Part shown: positions 35,380 to 47,700 of the stretch, one piece after another
How positions within the stretch are numbered: the first letter of the stretch is position 1
Layout: every line of letters starts with the position of its first letter
DNA from: Karalla daura
Lineage: Eukaryota; Chordata; Actinopteri; Chaetodontiformes; Leiognathidae
Reading direction: 5' to 3'
Assembly: GCA_029224185.1 (NCBI GenBank)
Contig: CM055192.1
Span: 19,680,739 to 19,744,738 of the forward strand
Length of the DNA stretch: 64,000 nucleotides
Position numbers and translations under genes: made by a program
Notes under the pieces: model-generated
What the model saw: the letters and a program-made list of their open reading frames with translations, nothing else
Database searches by the model: none
What the model was told of the DNA's origin: nothing

Positions 35380-37355
35380 TGGGGAAGTATTATGTTATAG
35401 ACTTTATAGAACCAGCACATTATTTCTAATCCAGCGCCCAGCAACCGTCAGTGGTAACCATTGCAGACAGGCTTTTAACAGCACAGTGTGGGCAGCGTTA
35501 ATGCTGATCAGGACTTCATTAGTGTAGGGGCTTAGTAATCAGATTCACGTCTCTATTGACTTCCCTGGCAGGTCTCTGAAGGGCCTCGCAGAGAGCCCAC
35601 ACGTCACATTAAACCGACACAAAGCTTTGTTCTAGCGTCACCTTTCATCTTGCGCTGGACAGGGGTGTAATGAGAGGTCCAAGTGCTTCTATCATCAAAT
35701 TCTCAAGTACAATAAATGATGACATGATGTGACCTCTAGAAACAGTTTCTCACTTAACATGGTAGTGGCTCACTTGACTCAATTTGGCACCATGTGTCAG
35801 GCCACCGGGCTTTTTAAATTATTTTTTTAGGTCCAGTAGCAGAACAGTGAAGTGGCTCCTAGCCTGACTGCGGCTCCTTCAAAGGAGAAGCAGTTATAGA
35901 TGATCGATAGTTGAAACTCAGTTTATAATTCACTTGTGAATATGTTGGACTTGGTTTGAAAGAAATAGATGAAATGAGTCTAAATGCAGGACACAAGCTA
36001 ACTGCATGATAGATAGATTTGAACAGGTTTTGTGATCATTTATGTATGAATTTTAGTTTTGACATTATGAGTATAGATTTGCATGTACACACCTTTACTT
36101 CCAAAAGTTACCAGTCGAATGGCAGTGAATTGTGTTCTTCCTCACTATGTGAATCCTCCTTAGCTGCATTGCTCCAGTTACTGCTTAGAACAGGAAAAAG
36201 TTCCAAAACTGTTGTCATCACATGATTGCTCATGTGAGTTGCAGGCAAGACAGCCAATTAGTGAATTAGTGTAAAATCGATGTGTGGTTGCCAGATGAAG
36301 CACGTCGGGCTGCCAGATCCACATTGAAACGGATATAATATTCCCACAGCCCAAAATAGGACTGTTAAAGGGCTGTAAAATAGCATCTGTGGCATTTCTT
36401 ATGGAACCAAATGATCCATCGCTCCATCACCATTAAAATAAATTCACTTCAGTTCACCGAGAAGTTTGTGATTATACCTATAGCTCAGTCTCATGATACC
36501 CCTTTATTTGAGCACTGTCATCATTATTATCAAAGCATATATTTCATAGGTGTCCCTGACAGCAGGTTCTTTTTTTTCTGTTTCTCTTAGCCTGTGCGCC
36601 GAGGGAGGGAGTATTTTTGCTCATCTGTGTGATACATAGGGATTGAGACCTGCAGAGACCCACTTTCATGTCAGACGCTCTAATCTCCTGTCTGTGGCAC
36701 CGTGGCAGGGATTTGCCGATGACTCCACTTCACCTTCCGTCAGACAAGTTCGAGGGGGCCTGTCCTGGTTTCCCCTGTCGGATCCTCCTCTGTTTACATC
36801 TTACTTTGCGTCTCAGCGCTGACACACCAGGATTTTAAATACCATGAATCATGCTGTTGCTCTTTTACAGAGACTGTCGCATTTAAGAGACGGGAGTGTG
36901 GCCACACTATAGTAGGCCACACATAATGACTTGATATGGGGATTTAATCATCCCTTGCTTACTAGTAATTAGCCCTCTTATTGCCCTGCTGTCTGTTGGG
37001 CCAGTGGATGGTCAAATTATACGCTACTTCCGTAGTGGTTTCTCAGGTGTCTTGGAAACTACGGTCAAAGTAACAGCAGTAACATAATCAGTCCTCCATT
37101 CATTTTGCAGATTGGTCATTAAGGAGTCCCTCACAGCACCGCTGTAGAGTGTAGTGTTACCGATCCCTATGCAGATTTTGAATCTGGTCTTATCGAGACT
37201 ACACACATAATTCCCAGTTTGCTTCCACTTGCTAGTAATAGCACTGTGTGGAAACTATATTATTATAACTGTATTTCTACTGTTATATAGCGCTGCTATA
37301 CTGTATGAAAGCATTTTTCCATACGTCCTCTCTCCCTGTCTCTTGCATCCTATCT
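35380..37355. other. Noncoding stretch, nothing recognised
   Basis: No exon or repeat family identified. Local GC rises at 36590-36830 without splice signals that make a gene. Confidence 0.4.
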
Positions 37356-37359
37356 GTTT

Positions 37360-37360
<1 letters not shown>

Positions 37361-37413
<53 letters not shown>
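37361..37413 (+). repeat. AC dinucleotide microsatellite, longest in the window
   Basis: About 26 uninterrupted AC units. A second, ten-unit AC run lies at 37541-37560. It is probably highly polymorphic. Confidence 0.95.
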
Positions 37414-37419
<6 letters not shown>

Positions 37420-38039
37420 TAAACACAAACAGCCTGGTTCTGCTCCGGCCATTGTGAGCAAATGGAGTTTCAGTCCAATCTCATCATGCAAATAACAAAA
37501 ACCACAGGACTGTGCAGGGCTAACAAGGGGACTCAAACAGACACACACACACACACACACTTATAAATTCAAATTATGCGAATGCAAAAGCTGACCTGCA
37601 GTTTCAAGCACACAATCTTGCAGCAGAGCTGACCCATGAGTGCTGGTAGCTCTGGACTGTGTCACAGAAATAGCCAATCATGTCCTGAAGCAAAAGTTTA
37701 TGTGTTGGTCATTTCCCACCATGAACGAGAGAAATATTCCAGCTGCTGCTGTCTGGAAAGTGGTCCGGCACAGCGGGAGGGCCTGGGAGGATTTACACCC
37801 GGAAACCAGGGACAATAATAACACACACTTGCAGCAATTGCTTATACACATGCACAATCACAGACACACTGGTTTCTATTGGTATTATATGAGTTTATGC
37901 TAGCGATATGATTGTATTTCACACCATTTCACTGCATTTCTTTCTATTGTTTTATTGCTACTTCTATAAAGTAGTTTCATTATCTGTACTTGTATAATGA
38001 AACTTTAACAATTAAGTGAATTTGAAGCAATCAAAATGC

Positions 38040-38330
38040 AAGTGGGTGGCTTTGCAAAACCTTTAATTTCACGGAGCATTGCTTTAGCTGTTAGACAACA
38101 TTCAGGAGGCATGATTCCCTGCATTTCAGCTGGTTCCTCAGATGCATCCTGCACCATGTCCCGGTCAGCGAGGTGCCAGGTTGCCACATGGCTCTGCCGG
38201 CCTCCAGCCAGGAGCGGCTCCGGCACCCCCGTTGCTTCGCGCAGATGGGACAGGCCGCTCGTGCCATCCCCTGACACAGTGCATGGACGGCGTGTTAGTT
38301 CAAGATCCCAGGCGAGATACGTCACATGAA
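38040..38330. other. GC-rich segment open in several frames
   Basis: Frames of 80-106 codons are open on both strands across this block. It has CpG-rich, protein-like composition (plus frames read AGLQPGAAPAPPLLRADG, CQVATWLCRPPARSGSG). No domain, splice partner or homologue is recognised. It could be a processed pseudogene piece, an exapted element or an unlinked exon. Confidence 0.2.
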
Positions 38331-38399
38331 GTCCAATTGTTAAACCACATTTATTGTCACTTTAAAGAGAATAATACGCGATAATGCATTTACTCATTT

Positions 38400-39360
38400 G
38401 ACCCCTTAAATAGATACAGATGTGATTTACACAATCGCTGTGAGCATCCAGAAAAAATGAGGAGAATTCCTCACCAGGGTTTGTTTTGACTTATTTGAAT
38501 ACAAAATGAATCGGCTGATAAGAGAACAATTTTAACGAATCTGGACAATTATGTGGTACTGCATATAATTTAGCGATCCGAATGCATATCAGACCCAGCT
38601 GTATCTGCTCCTTCTGGGCAGAAATCCATGATACTAAAGCAGTTACAGCACAATAAAGCCTCCATAAACTTCATGCATCGACATAAACTTTTGATAGCGC
38701 TTTATTTTAAGCATTATGTCCTCCCTTCAGGGTCACCTGTCAGAAAAGAATTTTTAATGTGCAATAAGAAGAACAGCATCGTCAAGTGTGTGTGCGTGTT
38801 TTTAATGTGCTGGCAATGTAGGAGTAATTCCTCATAGGTGATATCATTATGCAATGAGTGCTGTTTCTCCTGTTACACCTACAGCTAGATGGTCAAGTCC
38901 AGGTCAGACCGAGGGCCTTTCTCTGTGGACTTTGCATGACTCTTCTGGGTGTTCACGAGTACTGTTGACCTGTCCAGGCAGCTGTTGAGGATACAGTGCC
39001 CTCACCCTAATTGGCTGAACAGATACAAAACAGATAAGATAATATTTATCTCTTTAACATTTTTACATCACAATACTTTATTCGTGGAATGAAACTTTGT
39101 GCAGTTCTGCAACTGAGCGACAAACAACTTCTCTGGCGACAACAGAAGCGTGCTCTGCAGGTTCAACAGCATCCCGAAGAAAACACTCCTGCCTGGCACT
39201 CTGAAAGCTGAACGGCCACGATAAGCAGCCTCGAGTTAGTGTCAGTGACAGCAGGAACAGATGATGCAGCACTTCAGACTGAGAGGTAATTAGCCACCGA
39301 GGAAAAAAAAACCCCAGACCACCAGGAGAGCTTCACGAAGAGCTGCCAGCTCGGCCCTGA
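38400..39360. other. Noncoding stretch, nothing recognised
   Basis: AT-rich with no recognised exon or repeat family. Confidence 0.4.
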
Positions 39361-39600
39361 TGTATGCGGCGCAATTAACTAACTCAGGCGGCTGATGTGA
39401 TGCGGCGCTCTGATCGGTCTTCTGGCGCCCTCATGCGGCGAAACGCCGACACGACAGGACGAGAGCGCAGACCTGGCAGCTGACGTTTGCTCATTAGGAT
39501 GCGGCTCGGCTCTGCAGGCGGCTCACGTCGTGGTCTGTATGTCGTAATACGACCGAAATAAATGGCAGATCCAGCGCCATGCATCACGGGAGTGTTGGAA
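39360..39600. promoter_or_regulatory. CpG-rich island
   Basis: CpG-dense motifs (GCGGCGCAATTA, GATGCGGCGCTCTGATCGG, TGCGGCGAAACGCCGACACG) stand out from flanking AT-rich DNA. No adjacent exon is identified. It lies between the KLHL gene and the DUF4590-LRR gene, which are transcribed away from each other. Confidence 0.35.
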
Positions 39601-40749
39601 ACTTGAGAGCCGCAGCATCGAGATGAATGACCAGAAGTTACATCATAAACAATCACTGGTGGTTTATAAATAAATCAGGATTGATATCTGACACCATTTG
39701 GATTTTAGCACGATTTTCCTTCTCGTATGTGAGCCACTGGAGAGGCTCACATATCACCAGAAAATCATGACGAATGAATTGAGTTTTTATTGGTTTTCTG
39801 TCTTGGCTCACCTCACATTGGCTTACAAGATACTATGTCTTCATATAAGACAGAAATAGAGAGGCAGTACACTCTAAATAAAACAGAAAACGAACCTAGA
39901 GAAAAAAATGGAATCGGCTCAATCAAAATATGTTGTTTTACGATGATTACAACATCAAGAGATACAAGTGAAAACGTTGCATTTTGTAATGATCTGCTCA
40001 CTAATTTTTTAAGGGCTTTGCCAAGCAGTTTCACAGATAATTACCTCAGCTAGATTTTCACAGACTATACCGCGCAGAAAAGAATGCTTTTTTCCTCTAA
40101 AGTTCACACAATCTGTTTGACTCCTGAATATTTGGCAGGAGCAGATGGCTTGCGGATAAACAATATGTGACATCCGATTCGGGGCCAAACCTTTATTCAA
40201 TTATTGTGTGCAAATCTGCCTTATTTTTCTGCAGAGTTCTCTTCACAGCCACACGTTTTCATACATTTGTGCTTGAAGGCTGTGGCTGAGCGGGTCCGTT
40301 CACTCCACTGGGGGTTAGAGGTCTTTCCGGAGGGCACTGCAGCAGCAGTAATGAGGGAGGGGAAACACTGATTCCTGCCTTTCAAAACTTTTGGAGCAGT
40401 AACTCTTAACAGGTGGAACTCCACGGCTGACAGGGATGTGGAAAGTCTGAGGGTATCTCAGGAGGGTGGTATAACTAGAAATTATGATTTCATCGAAGAC
40501 ACTGAAAGAGTTTTTAAGTGCATGGCCATTTTTATGTGAGGCAGGGAAATCAACATGTCAGAAGAGTTGGTGTGAAGGTGGTCTGTAGTAAAGTGGAAAT
40601 CACAGTAACCACGAAACTGTGAAATAGAACAGGACACCAAACTGAGTGAATGCAGAACGCAGAACAAATGGATTTAATATGTAAGTGTTTGTGCATGTTG
40701 GACCAACTCACATTGGTTTATATGACACTATAACTTCATATGACAGAAA

Positions 40750-41045
40750 TTGAGAGCCATCCAGCCATCTGTCATCTCACCCATTCTGTAGCCATCAGTG
40801 CTGCTGAAATCGCAGGGCATACGCCCTCTCACACTCACACCTAGAGGTGGTTTAGGGTCTCCAGTTGGCCTAAGCCTGTTTTTGGACTGTGGGTGAAAAC
40901 CAGAGTAGCTAGAAAAAGCCCACATAGACATGAGGAGGACATAGAAACCCTACAAGGAAAAGTCAAATGGGTTTCGAACCAGGAATTTTACTGTCTTGCT
41001 GAACGGTGAAAATGCTGTTCACCAATTTTCTATGTCGCCTTAGAG
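40750..41045 (-). mobile_element. SINE-like interspersed repeat, copy 11 (-)
   Basis: CCATCCAGCCATCTGTCATC, CTCACACCTAGAGGTGGTTT, CCAGTTGGCCTAAGCCTG, TTTTTGGACTGTGGGTGAAA, CAAATGGGTTTCGAACCAGG and CTGTCTTGCTGAACGGTGAA run in reverse family order and include the tRNA-like box. Confidence 0.65.
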
Positions 41046-41699
41046 CACTAGTAGACATAATATACATATATAGAACTAAAAATACATAGATGTGTTGTAA
41101 TTAAAGGTGCTAGCAATCAATATGATAGACAAACAAGAAGCATCGCTATTAGAAGCAGATAGTCAAGTGTAAATGAAAACAGGCAGAACTACTAAGAAAA
41201 AAAGGCAATGAGTATATCCCAGATTAGGTTTTCACATATCTACAAGGATCAACTATGTCCATCATTTCTATTGAAGGTGTAGGATGGAGCTCATATTAGT
41301 CATTTGCTGAAAAAGAAAGGCTGAGGCAGGGTGTCTGACAGCCGCCGCTTCAGGCCACTGCTGCTTCATATTGGTTACAAATTATACAACAGGAAGAACA
41401 GGAGGAAATGAAATATATTCTGCTTCTTCACTTCATACAATGAGAGGCAGGATGGATGGTCAGTAATCCGAACAGTCCCTTAAGAGCAGGATATTGCATA
41501 AGCTGTCCATAAAACACCATGATATACGACTTGACCACAGCACACAAAACTCCAACATCAACAATCAATTTGTCCCTCACTTCCAGATATTCAGCACGGC
41601 AACTTACGTCTCCGCATTGATCACTGATGACTTTTACAAACCTTGGCCCCCAAAAGATGCTGATGCGGACAAAAAAAAAAACGAGTAAAAGTGCCGCTC

Positions 41700-42045
41700 G
41701 CATAATGCGTCACATCATGAACGCTGGCGGGCGGAGGTGTGTGGCGAGCCCTTAATAAACTGACACATTGCCTCAGTGAACATGGCAGGAAGCAAATGGT
41801 GGCCTGCCAAGCCAAATACGCCGCGACCTCCTATGAGTTTACAGATGTAATGGATCCAGCAGGCAGACGGAGCCGGCTGGCCTCCAGCGGACCTTCAGAT
41901 GTGCCACGGCGAGGAGGTGTGTGCACGCAAGGAAGGTCGGGCTGTTGGACAGAGATGAGGCGTGCTCACAGCACAGCCGTCCAGACGGCTCACAGAGGAG
42001 AGATGAAGACGGAACGAGCCAGTCTTTATGGGGCGACAGCCTGTT
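41700..42045. promoter_or_regulatory. GC/CpG-rich segment upstream of the DUF4590-LRR gene
   Basis: The block is open for 116 codons on the plus strand and contains CpG-rich words (GGCGGGCGGAGGTG, GCCACGGCGAGGAGG). There is no recognised protein family or splice partner. It lies 1 kb upstream of the possible 5' UTR exon and may be regulatory. Confidence 0.3.
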
Positions 42046-42554
42046 ATATAACAACACTACAGCATGAGGGCTGTGCAATCTCCGGATAACGGATACATGC
42101 TGATTGTGTTCTAGCGCAAATCTTATTCTGTGAAATAAAAGGATCCCCTATTGCTCTCCTATGCTTTATACACACTGCTGGGGAATACAAATGGCAGTGA
42201 TTAGATGAACAGACTTTCTCACTTCCTCAGATGAGTGAGATGATCCCTTCACTTTCTTTGTGACCGACGACCGGCCGTGTCACAACTTCCATGGCACTAA
42301 TTATGTCAGTCATCTGCCAATATATCAGACCCAGAATTAGTGTGAAGGGTAGTTTGACACAGTTTGTCAGATTGGGGACTTTTCTTTCTTTCTGCTGGAG
42401 CGTCTTACTCACACCAAGGGACCAATTTTATTTAAAAAGCCCAGCAAGGGAATGGAGTTGCAAATTAGCAGTTGTCTTACAAACAGTTTGTCGAAGATTT
42501 GCACTATATGTACACTATGTTGCTCTACATTGAAATAAATAGATTACAATTACA

Positions 42555-42725
42555 AATTTAGGGTCTCAAATGGCTTACAAAAAGGCTTATACATTCAAGT
42601 TTTTGGACTGTGGGAGGAAACTGGTGTAGCTGGGGCTAAGTGGCAACATGCAAACAGGCCCTTGGTCCTAATCTAGGTCCTTCTTGCTGTGAGACGGCAG
42701 TGCTAACCTATCCATTGTATCATTT
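42555..42725 (-). mobile_element. SINE-like interspersed repeat, copy 12 (-)
   Basis: TTTTTGGACTGTGGGAGGAA, CAACATGCAAACAGGCCC, GGTCCTTCTTGCTGTGAGA and CGGCAGTGCTAACC preserve the head and middle of the family in reverse. Confidence 0.65.
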
Positions 42726-43069
42726 GGATCAAGACTAATTTAGAGACACTTGTCTAGTTAGTACTTGTTTAACATGGTGGTCTGAGCACTATTTGAAGAA
42801 AGTTCTAAGAAAAACCAAAACCATTGTGCATTCATGCTGGTGGTCAAAAGTGGTCAAATGTTAGCTGTGGAAAACTTGCAGAATTCTTGGCTCCTAAGTG
42901 ATATTTTACAGAAATAATCTAGCCAAGAAACTGAGACAATAGGGGGGGAAAAATCTGCAGAGACTCGAAAGTAGTACAGACAGGAATGTTGTTGAAGCTT
43001 AAAAAGAAAAAACCTGAAATGTGTCCAGAATGACAAGGTCACGGAAAACGAAGGATAGATGAGGAAGCA

Positions 43070-43224
43070 GTGTCAGGCGATACGAGACAAAGGTGTTGGC
43101 TGCTCAGGTGTCACCGGCTGGACTGTGTGAAGAGAGAGCAGAGAACAGGAGATCAACAGCTGAGCAGGTATCAGATCACCCGGTGGAAAGACTGATTCAG
43201 CGTCGCACCCTGACAAGTCAGCAG
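43070..43224 (+). other. Possible 5' untranslated exon of the DUF4590-LRR gene
   Basis: The stretch ends GTCAGCAG followed by a strong GTAAGA donor at 43225. The first coding exon at 44775 has its own acceptor (TTTATCAG) five bases before the ATG, so at least one upstream exon is required, and this is the best donor on the plus strand in the preceding 2 kb. Its 5' end is not defined. Frames through it contain stops, consistent with untranslated sequence. Confidence 0.35.
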
Positions 43225-44069
43225 GTAAGATATATCCTCATATTATTATTTTGAGACCCTAACATTGTTTTTAAATGCAAGGAAAAGCTTGGCTCGTTTC
43301 TTTTTCATAACTGCCTGCTTCCAGACGAGTGTAGAGAAAACATCCCAAGTTACCCAGTTAGGTGAATTTTGGATGTATGCAGCTGGTGCCTCATTTTGTT
43401 ATGAGCTGGTGAGGATATTAGTTGTTTGCTCTTCTGTAGTGTCTCCTCCTCAATTCTCAGTATGTTGTTGCTGTTATTCTTCGAGGAACTGCAAAAGTTT
43501 CTAGTTTTTCTAGCTTCTTGTGAACTGCAAAAGTTTCCATAACGGTAAACTAATGTACAAGAAAGGAAACTGCATCTGCAGAAAATGAACTTAAATTGGG
43601 CATGTTTAAGGAACTGCAACTGCACTTGTAACACAGCAACACATGTCTTTACCACAAAAGTTCAGTATTTATCGCCACTGAAGCTCTTAAGGCTGAGCTG
43701 CACTCATGCATCCCCGAATTGCTCATCTCAGGACATGGCTGTCTGCCTGCTGCTTCGTGTCCTAGGAGCGCTCAGCCCAGCAGATGACACGGACACAGCT
43801 GTGGTTGAGTTAGGTTACAGATAGTCCAAGTCACTGACAGACTGTGGAAGAAACAATGGAGCCATGGTTAGTGCACAGAGAAGAAGATCGGTTTCATCCT
43901 GATTCAGCCTCCCTGAGGTGGACTCCGCTTTTGTTTTGTTTTTTTTCTTTACTCAAGTGGGAAAATTACATTTTCTCACTCTATTTGACTGACCTCATGC
44001 TTAACAATGAGCTGCAGGAGGCAATACATTTTTAATGTAACATTATCATTGTCAGGACTTTAAATTGTT

Positions 44070-44140
44070 GTCCATCCATCCATCATCTTAGCTACCTGTC
44101 TTTACAGTATTGCAGGGAGCTGTGTGTGTGTACGGTGCAG
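44070..44140 (-). mobile_element. SINE-like repeat fragment, copy 13 (-)
   Basis: The tail-proximal CCATCCATCCATCATCTTAG CTACC segment and TTTACAGTATTGCAGGGAGC remain, in the 5' intron of the DUF4590-LRR gene. Confidence 0.4.
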
Positions 44141-44779
44141 CTCGGCAATAAGACTGTATTGCGATCAACAGTATTGTAGAATTATATACTAGAATCATTG
44201 TCTGTGCCTCTGTGTAATCAGTAGGCGGCAACATTATCCTGTAATTGTGGAAATAAAGCTGTGTAATCGAAAACATGATTTTCAGCACATTAGTGTTTTC
44301 TCTAAGCAAATACTATGAAATGTTGAGCATTATTGCCCTCAGATTTGGCCTCTTCAGCCTGTTAGTGAATTAAATACTTTAAAGTTGAAGTGTTGAATAC
44401 ACTTCAAGTTGGACGCAGATTTCAGTGCTAAGCTCATGTAATTTGAAGCAAGAGGAGCAAATGCAGAGCGCCTTTTTCTCCTCTATTTACAGCAGCAATT
44501 ACAAAATGATTGGGAATTTAATCTATTTATCTGAGTACGCTGGCTAATTTCCTCTGTTATTGCCCGTTTGACTTCTTAACACAAATATGAACAAATATGA
44601 ACAAGTCTCTCATTATTATCCCATTATCGCTTTGTTACTATCAAGTTGTCAGCTTCCTCGCATTTGCTTTGTTGGGTTTGTTTTTTGAATCTATAAATTG
44701 AATGATTTTTCTCACTCCAAGTGTAACCAAATGTGTAACCAAGATCCTGTGTGTGTTGCCTGTGTCTTTATCAGAATCA

Positions 44780-47700
44780 ATGAGAAGGATCAGGAGGAAC
44801 AGCAAGACTCTCCTTCAGGATCTCATTTACCGAGGGGTCCATGGAGGAGGCAGAGATACTCCTGTATGTGTCTGACAGTCAGCTCCACAGCTTTGTTAAT
44901 GTTTTCAACATTGCTGTGAATATTATGTAACAACACATCCTGTTTTAATGGATTAAAAGACTCGGATGACTCTTTTTTGCAGATCCCAGCTCAGCCTGGC
45001 AGAGATGCAAAAATGATCCACTCCATTGCCAGTCTGATCAGAGCGAAGAGCAAACTCCTCCTGCTCGAGAATCCTGATACCGTGGAGATCTACAAGGTCA
45101 GTATTTAACTTTTTATCCAGAGTTGATCCGTCAGCCAGTGACTCTTGATTCTCCTTCAGCACGGTTTTAACATAACAAAAACCCCTGTGTTGCTACTGGC
45201 TTCAGACAAGACTTTGCATACATAAAAATAATGAAAACACTGTCAGAGTGATTTATTCTCTCTCTACTGAAGCCCAGCATACAGAGGTGGTAGCTATTCC
45301 CGTTGTCACGAATAGATAAGACCATAAATCATGAATATTAAACCATAAATACAGAAATTCATCAGATTTGTCGCACAAGTTTCCGCTTTTACAGAGTTTG
45401 GCCCCACATTATGATGTTCCCTGAATTTCCTGTGAATTTCAGCTGAAAAATAGGGTATAAATGTAATGTAAGATGCATTCACCATTTTGATTGTTCCATG
45501 TTACCCAACACAGCTGGATGATTCAACATCCCGTTCTGGTAAAGATGATCTTTACCTCCCAGCCATCACAACAAGGACGTCAAATCTAAACTCAATCAAA
45601 GGAGCTCTGAGTCAGTCTTGTCCCTACCTGTATGACAAAAGACGAGGATCTTTCTCGTCTGTTGCCTCGCAGAGAACAGGAGGGCTCCCTAGAAAGCAGG
45701 TAATCTGACATGTGCTCGACTTTGAGAGAAAATGCATTGAAGCTTCTTTTTAAAGTTGAATTCATTTCTTTCTCTCTGTCTCTGTTTTCAGAGCAGCCTC
45801 AAAGCCCAAAAAGAGGCAAAGAAATCCAACGTGACAGTGACAATGATCTACCTGGGACAGGGACCTAGAGGGTCAGGTCTGGGCTCGAGCCAGGATGAAC
45901 TGAAGATACTCCAGCAGGTCAACGGAGGGGAGAACATCTGTGTCTTCAAAGGCCTGGTGACTCCAGGAGGTACGTGATGTGGAAATTGAGCTATTTTTAT
46001 GAAATGGAAGAAAAATGGTTCCATCCAACCATCCATTATCTTACCCCTTTGTTTACAACAATGTCATGGGGCTCTCCTAGAGCCTATCTCCAGCAGACAT
46101 AGGATGAGGGCAGGGAATAGACCCTGGACAGGATGCCAGTCCGTTGCAGGACACACATACACACATCATTCACTCTCATATTCACACCTAGGGTCAGTTT
46201 AGAGCCTTCCATTGAGTATTCAGACAAATATCAATCATATAGATTATCTTTTTATACCAAAAGGGTTTCAGTACTGTTTAAGGGCCTGTTGAACTTGTAA
46301 ACCCCTTGAGAACTGTTTTCTTCCTCAGTATTTATAGGGGTGGCACAACTGGGACACTGACTCATTTATGCTCGGGTGAAAACTAGCATATTTATCAGAT
46401 TTTCAAATTTCCGCTGGTACCTGAATGCCCCTTGCCATTGGATTGGCTCCTGGAGTGTCTCATGCCACCTCTGGCCACCCAGCTGGATACACCCTTGGCT
46501 TTTCCCCACTCGGGAGTTGTTATTCATCGATTATCGGTCATTGATTTTCTGACCCAAAGAACTGAGTCCAAATGGACATCAAAATATGGAGACTAATTGT
46601 TTTCGTTGGGTCCCAGTAACCCTGATTCCCAGATTCTGACACAGCTAGCTGTAACTCCTCGCCCAGCATGGGAACGGTGCAATTCCAGAAGTATTTTTTT
46701 TCAGAGCCATATTCACATTTTTGGCCTCTGAGACAGAAAGAAGGGTACAAAATAAGTATCAGCCCTGGAGTCGCCAGGGAGAATATGCAAATGCAACAAC
46801 TGGTGATCCAAACTCAAACTGGGGACTTTCTCTCTGTGATGGAAAAGAACTATTCATCAAGCCAACATTGTCACCCATAAAATGAAGACCAGGCTGGAAT
46901 TTGACCTTGGGTCATCTGTACAAGAGCTCGCTCCGGCCCAGATGCCTCAGTCATTAGAGTCAATTTTAAAAATGAACAAAACAAAGGTGTTTTCCTTTAG
47001 TTCAGAATAATTCAGTGAAACTAACAGTGTTAAAACTTTTTCCCTTTTCTCCTCACATTTAATTAGTTGTCTGCCCTCAAAGCATCATTTTAAAATGGAT
47101 GATGAGGACACTGGCCCCGGGCTGCATTTGAGTCAGACGAGAGTAGAAAGCTGCTGTGTGACCTGTTAGACTATCATCACATTGAAAAAAAAAAAAAGTC
47201 TGTAGATGGGACAAGTTGTTCCATCTTTGCAGCTGACACGTTGATACACAGTGTATTGGCGTCACTGCGCCGAGGCAATCAAAGTATCAGACAGATGCAC
47301 AAGAGCGAGGTGATTGATTTCTCCTCCAACGTGAGTGTGTGATCTGTTTACAAAATCATCTGAGGCTGCATGAAGTGAAGGAAGGAAAAAAAACAACTGG
47401 GGAGGAGACAAAGCCTGAAGAAACGCATTGAAGACAGGAACCGCATTAACTTTTTTGTCTAGCTTACATAGTGTGTGTGTGTGTGTGTGCTTTGCGGCTT
47501 TGCCGAATTAATTTTTAACACTTGCGAGTGAAAAGAAAGTGTACTGTGGATTATTTAGAGTTGCTTGGGACACTTTTACTGGAGACAGACGCTGTTAATG
47601 AATTTTTAAAAAGTTTCTTTTTTTTTAAATGTCTTGTGCACCACAAACTATATTTGCCCTTAATTACGTCGAAGTGGAGTGGAAGCGGAAACTCAAACTG

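Noticed and set aside
39078..39272. BACK-domain-like reading on the minus strand
   Set aside because: A short leucine-rich frame (MLLNLQSTLLLSPEKLF) superficially resembles BACK, but it has no splice sites in phase and no diagnostic residues.
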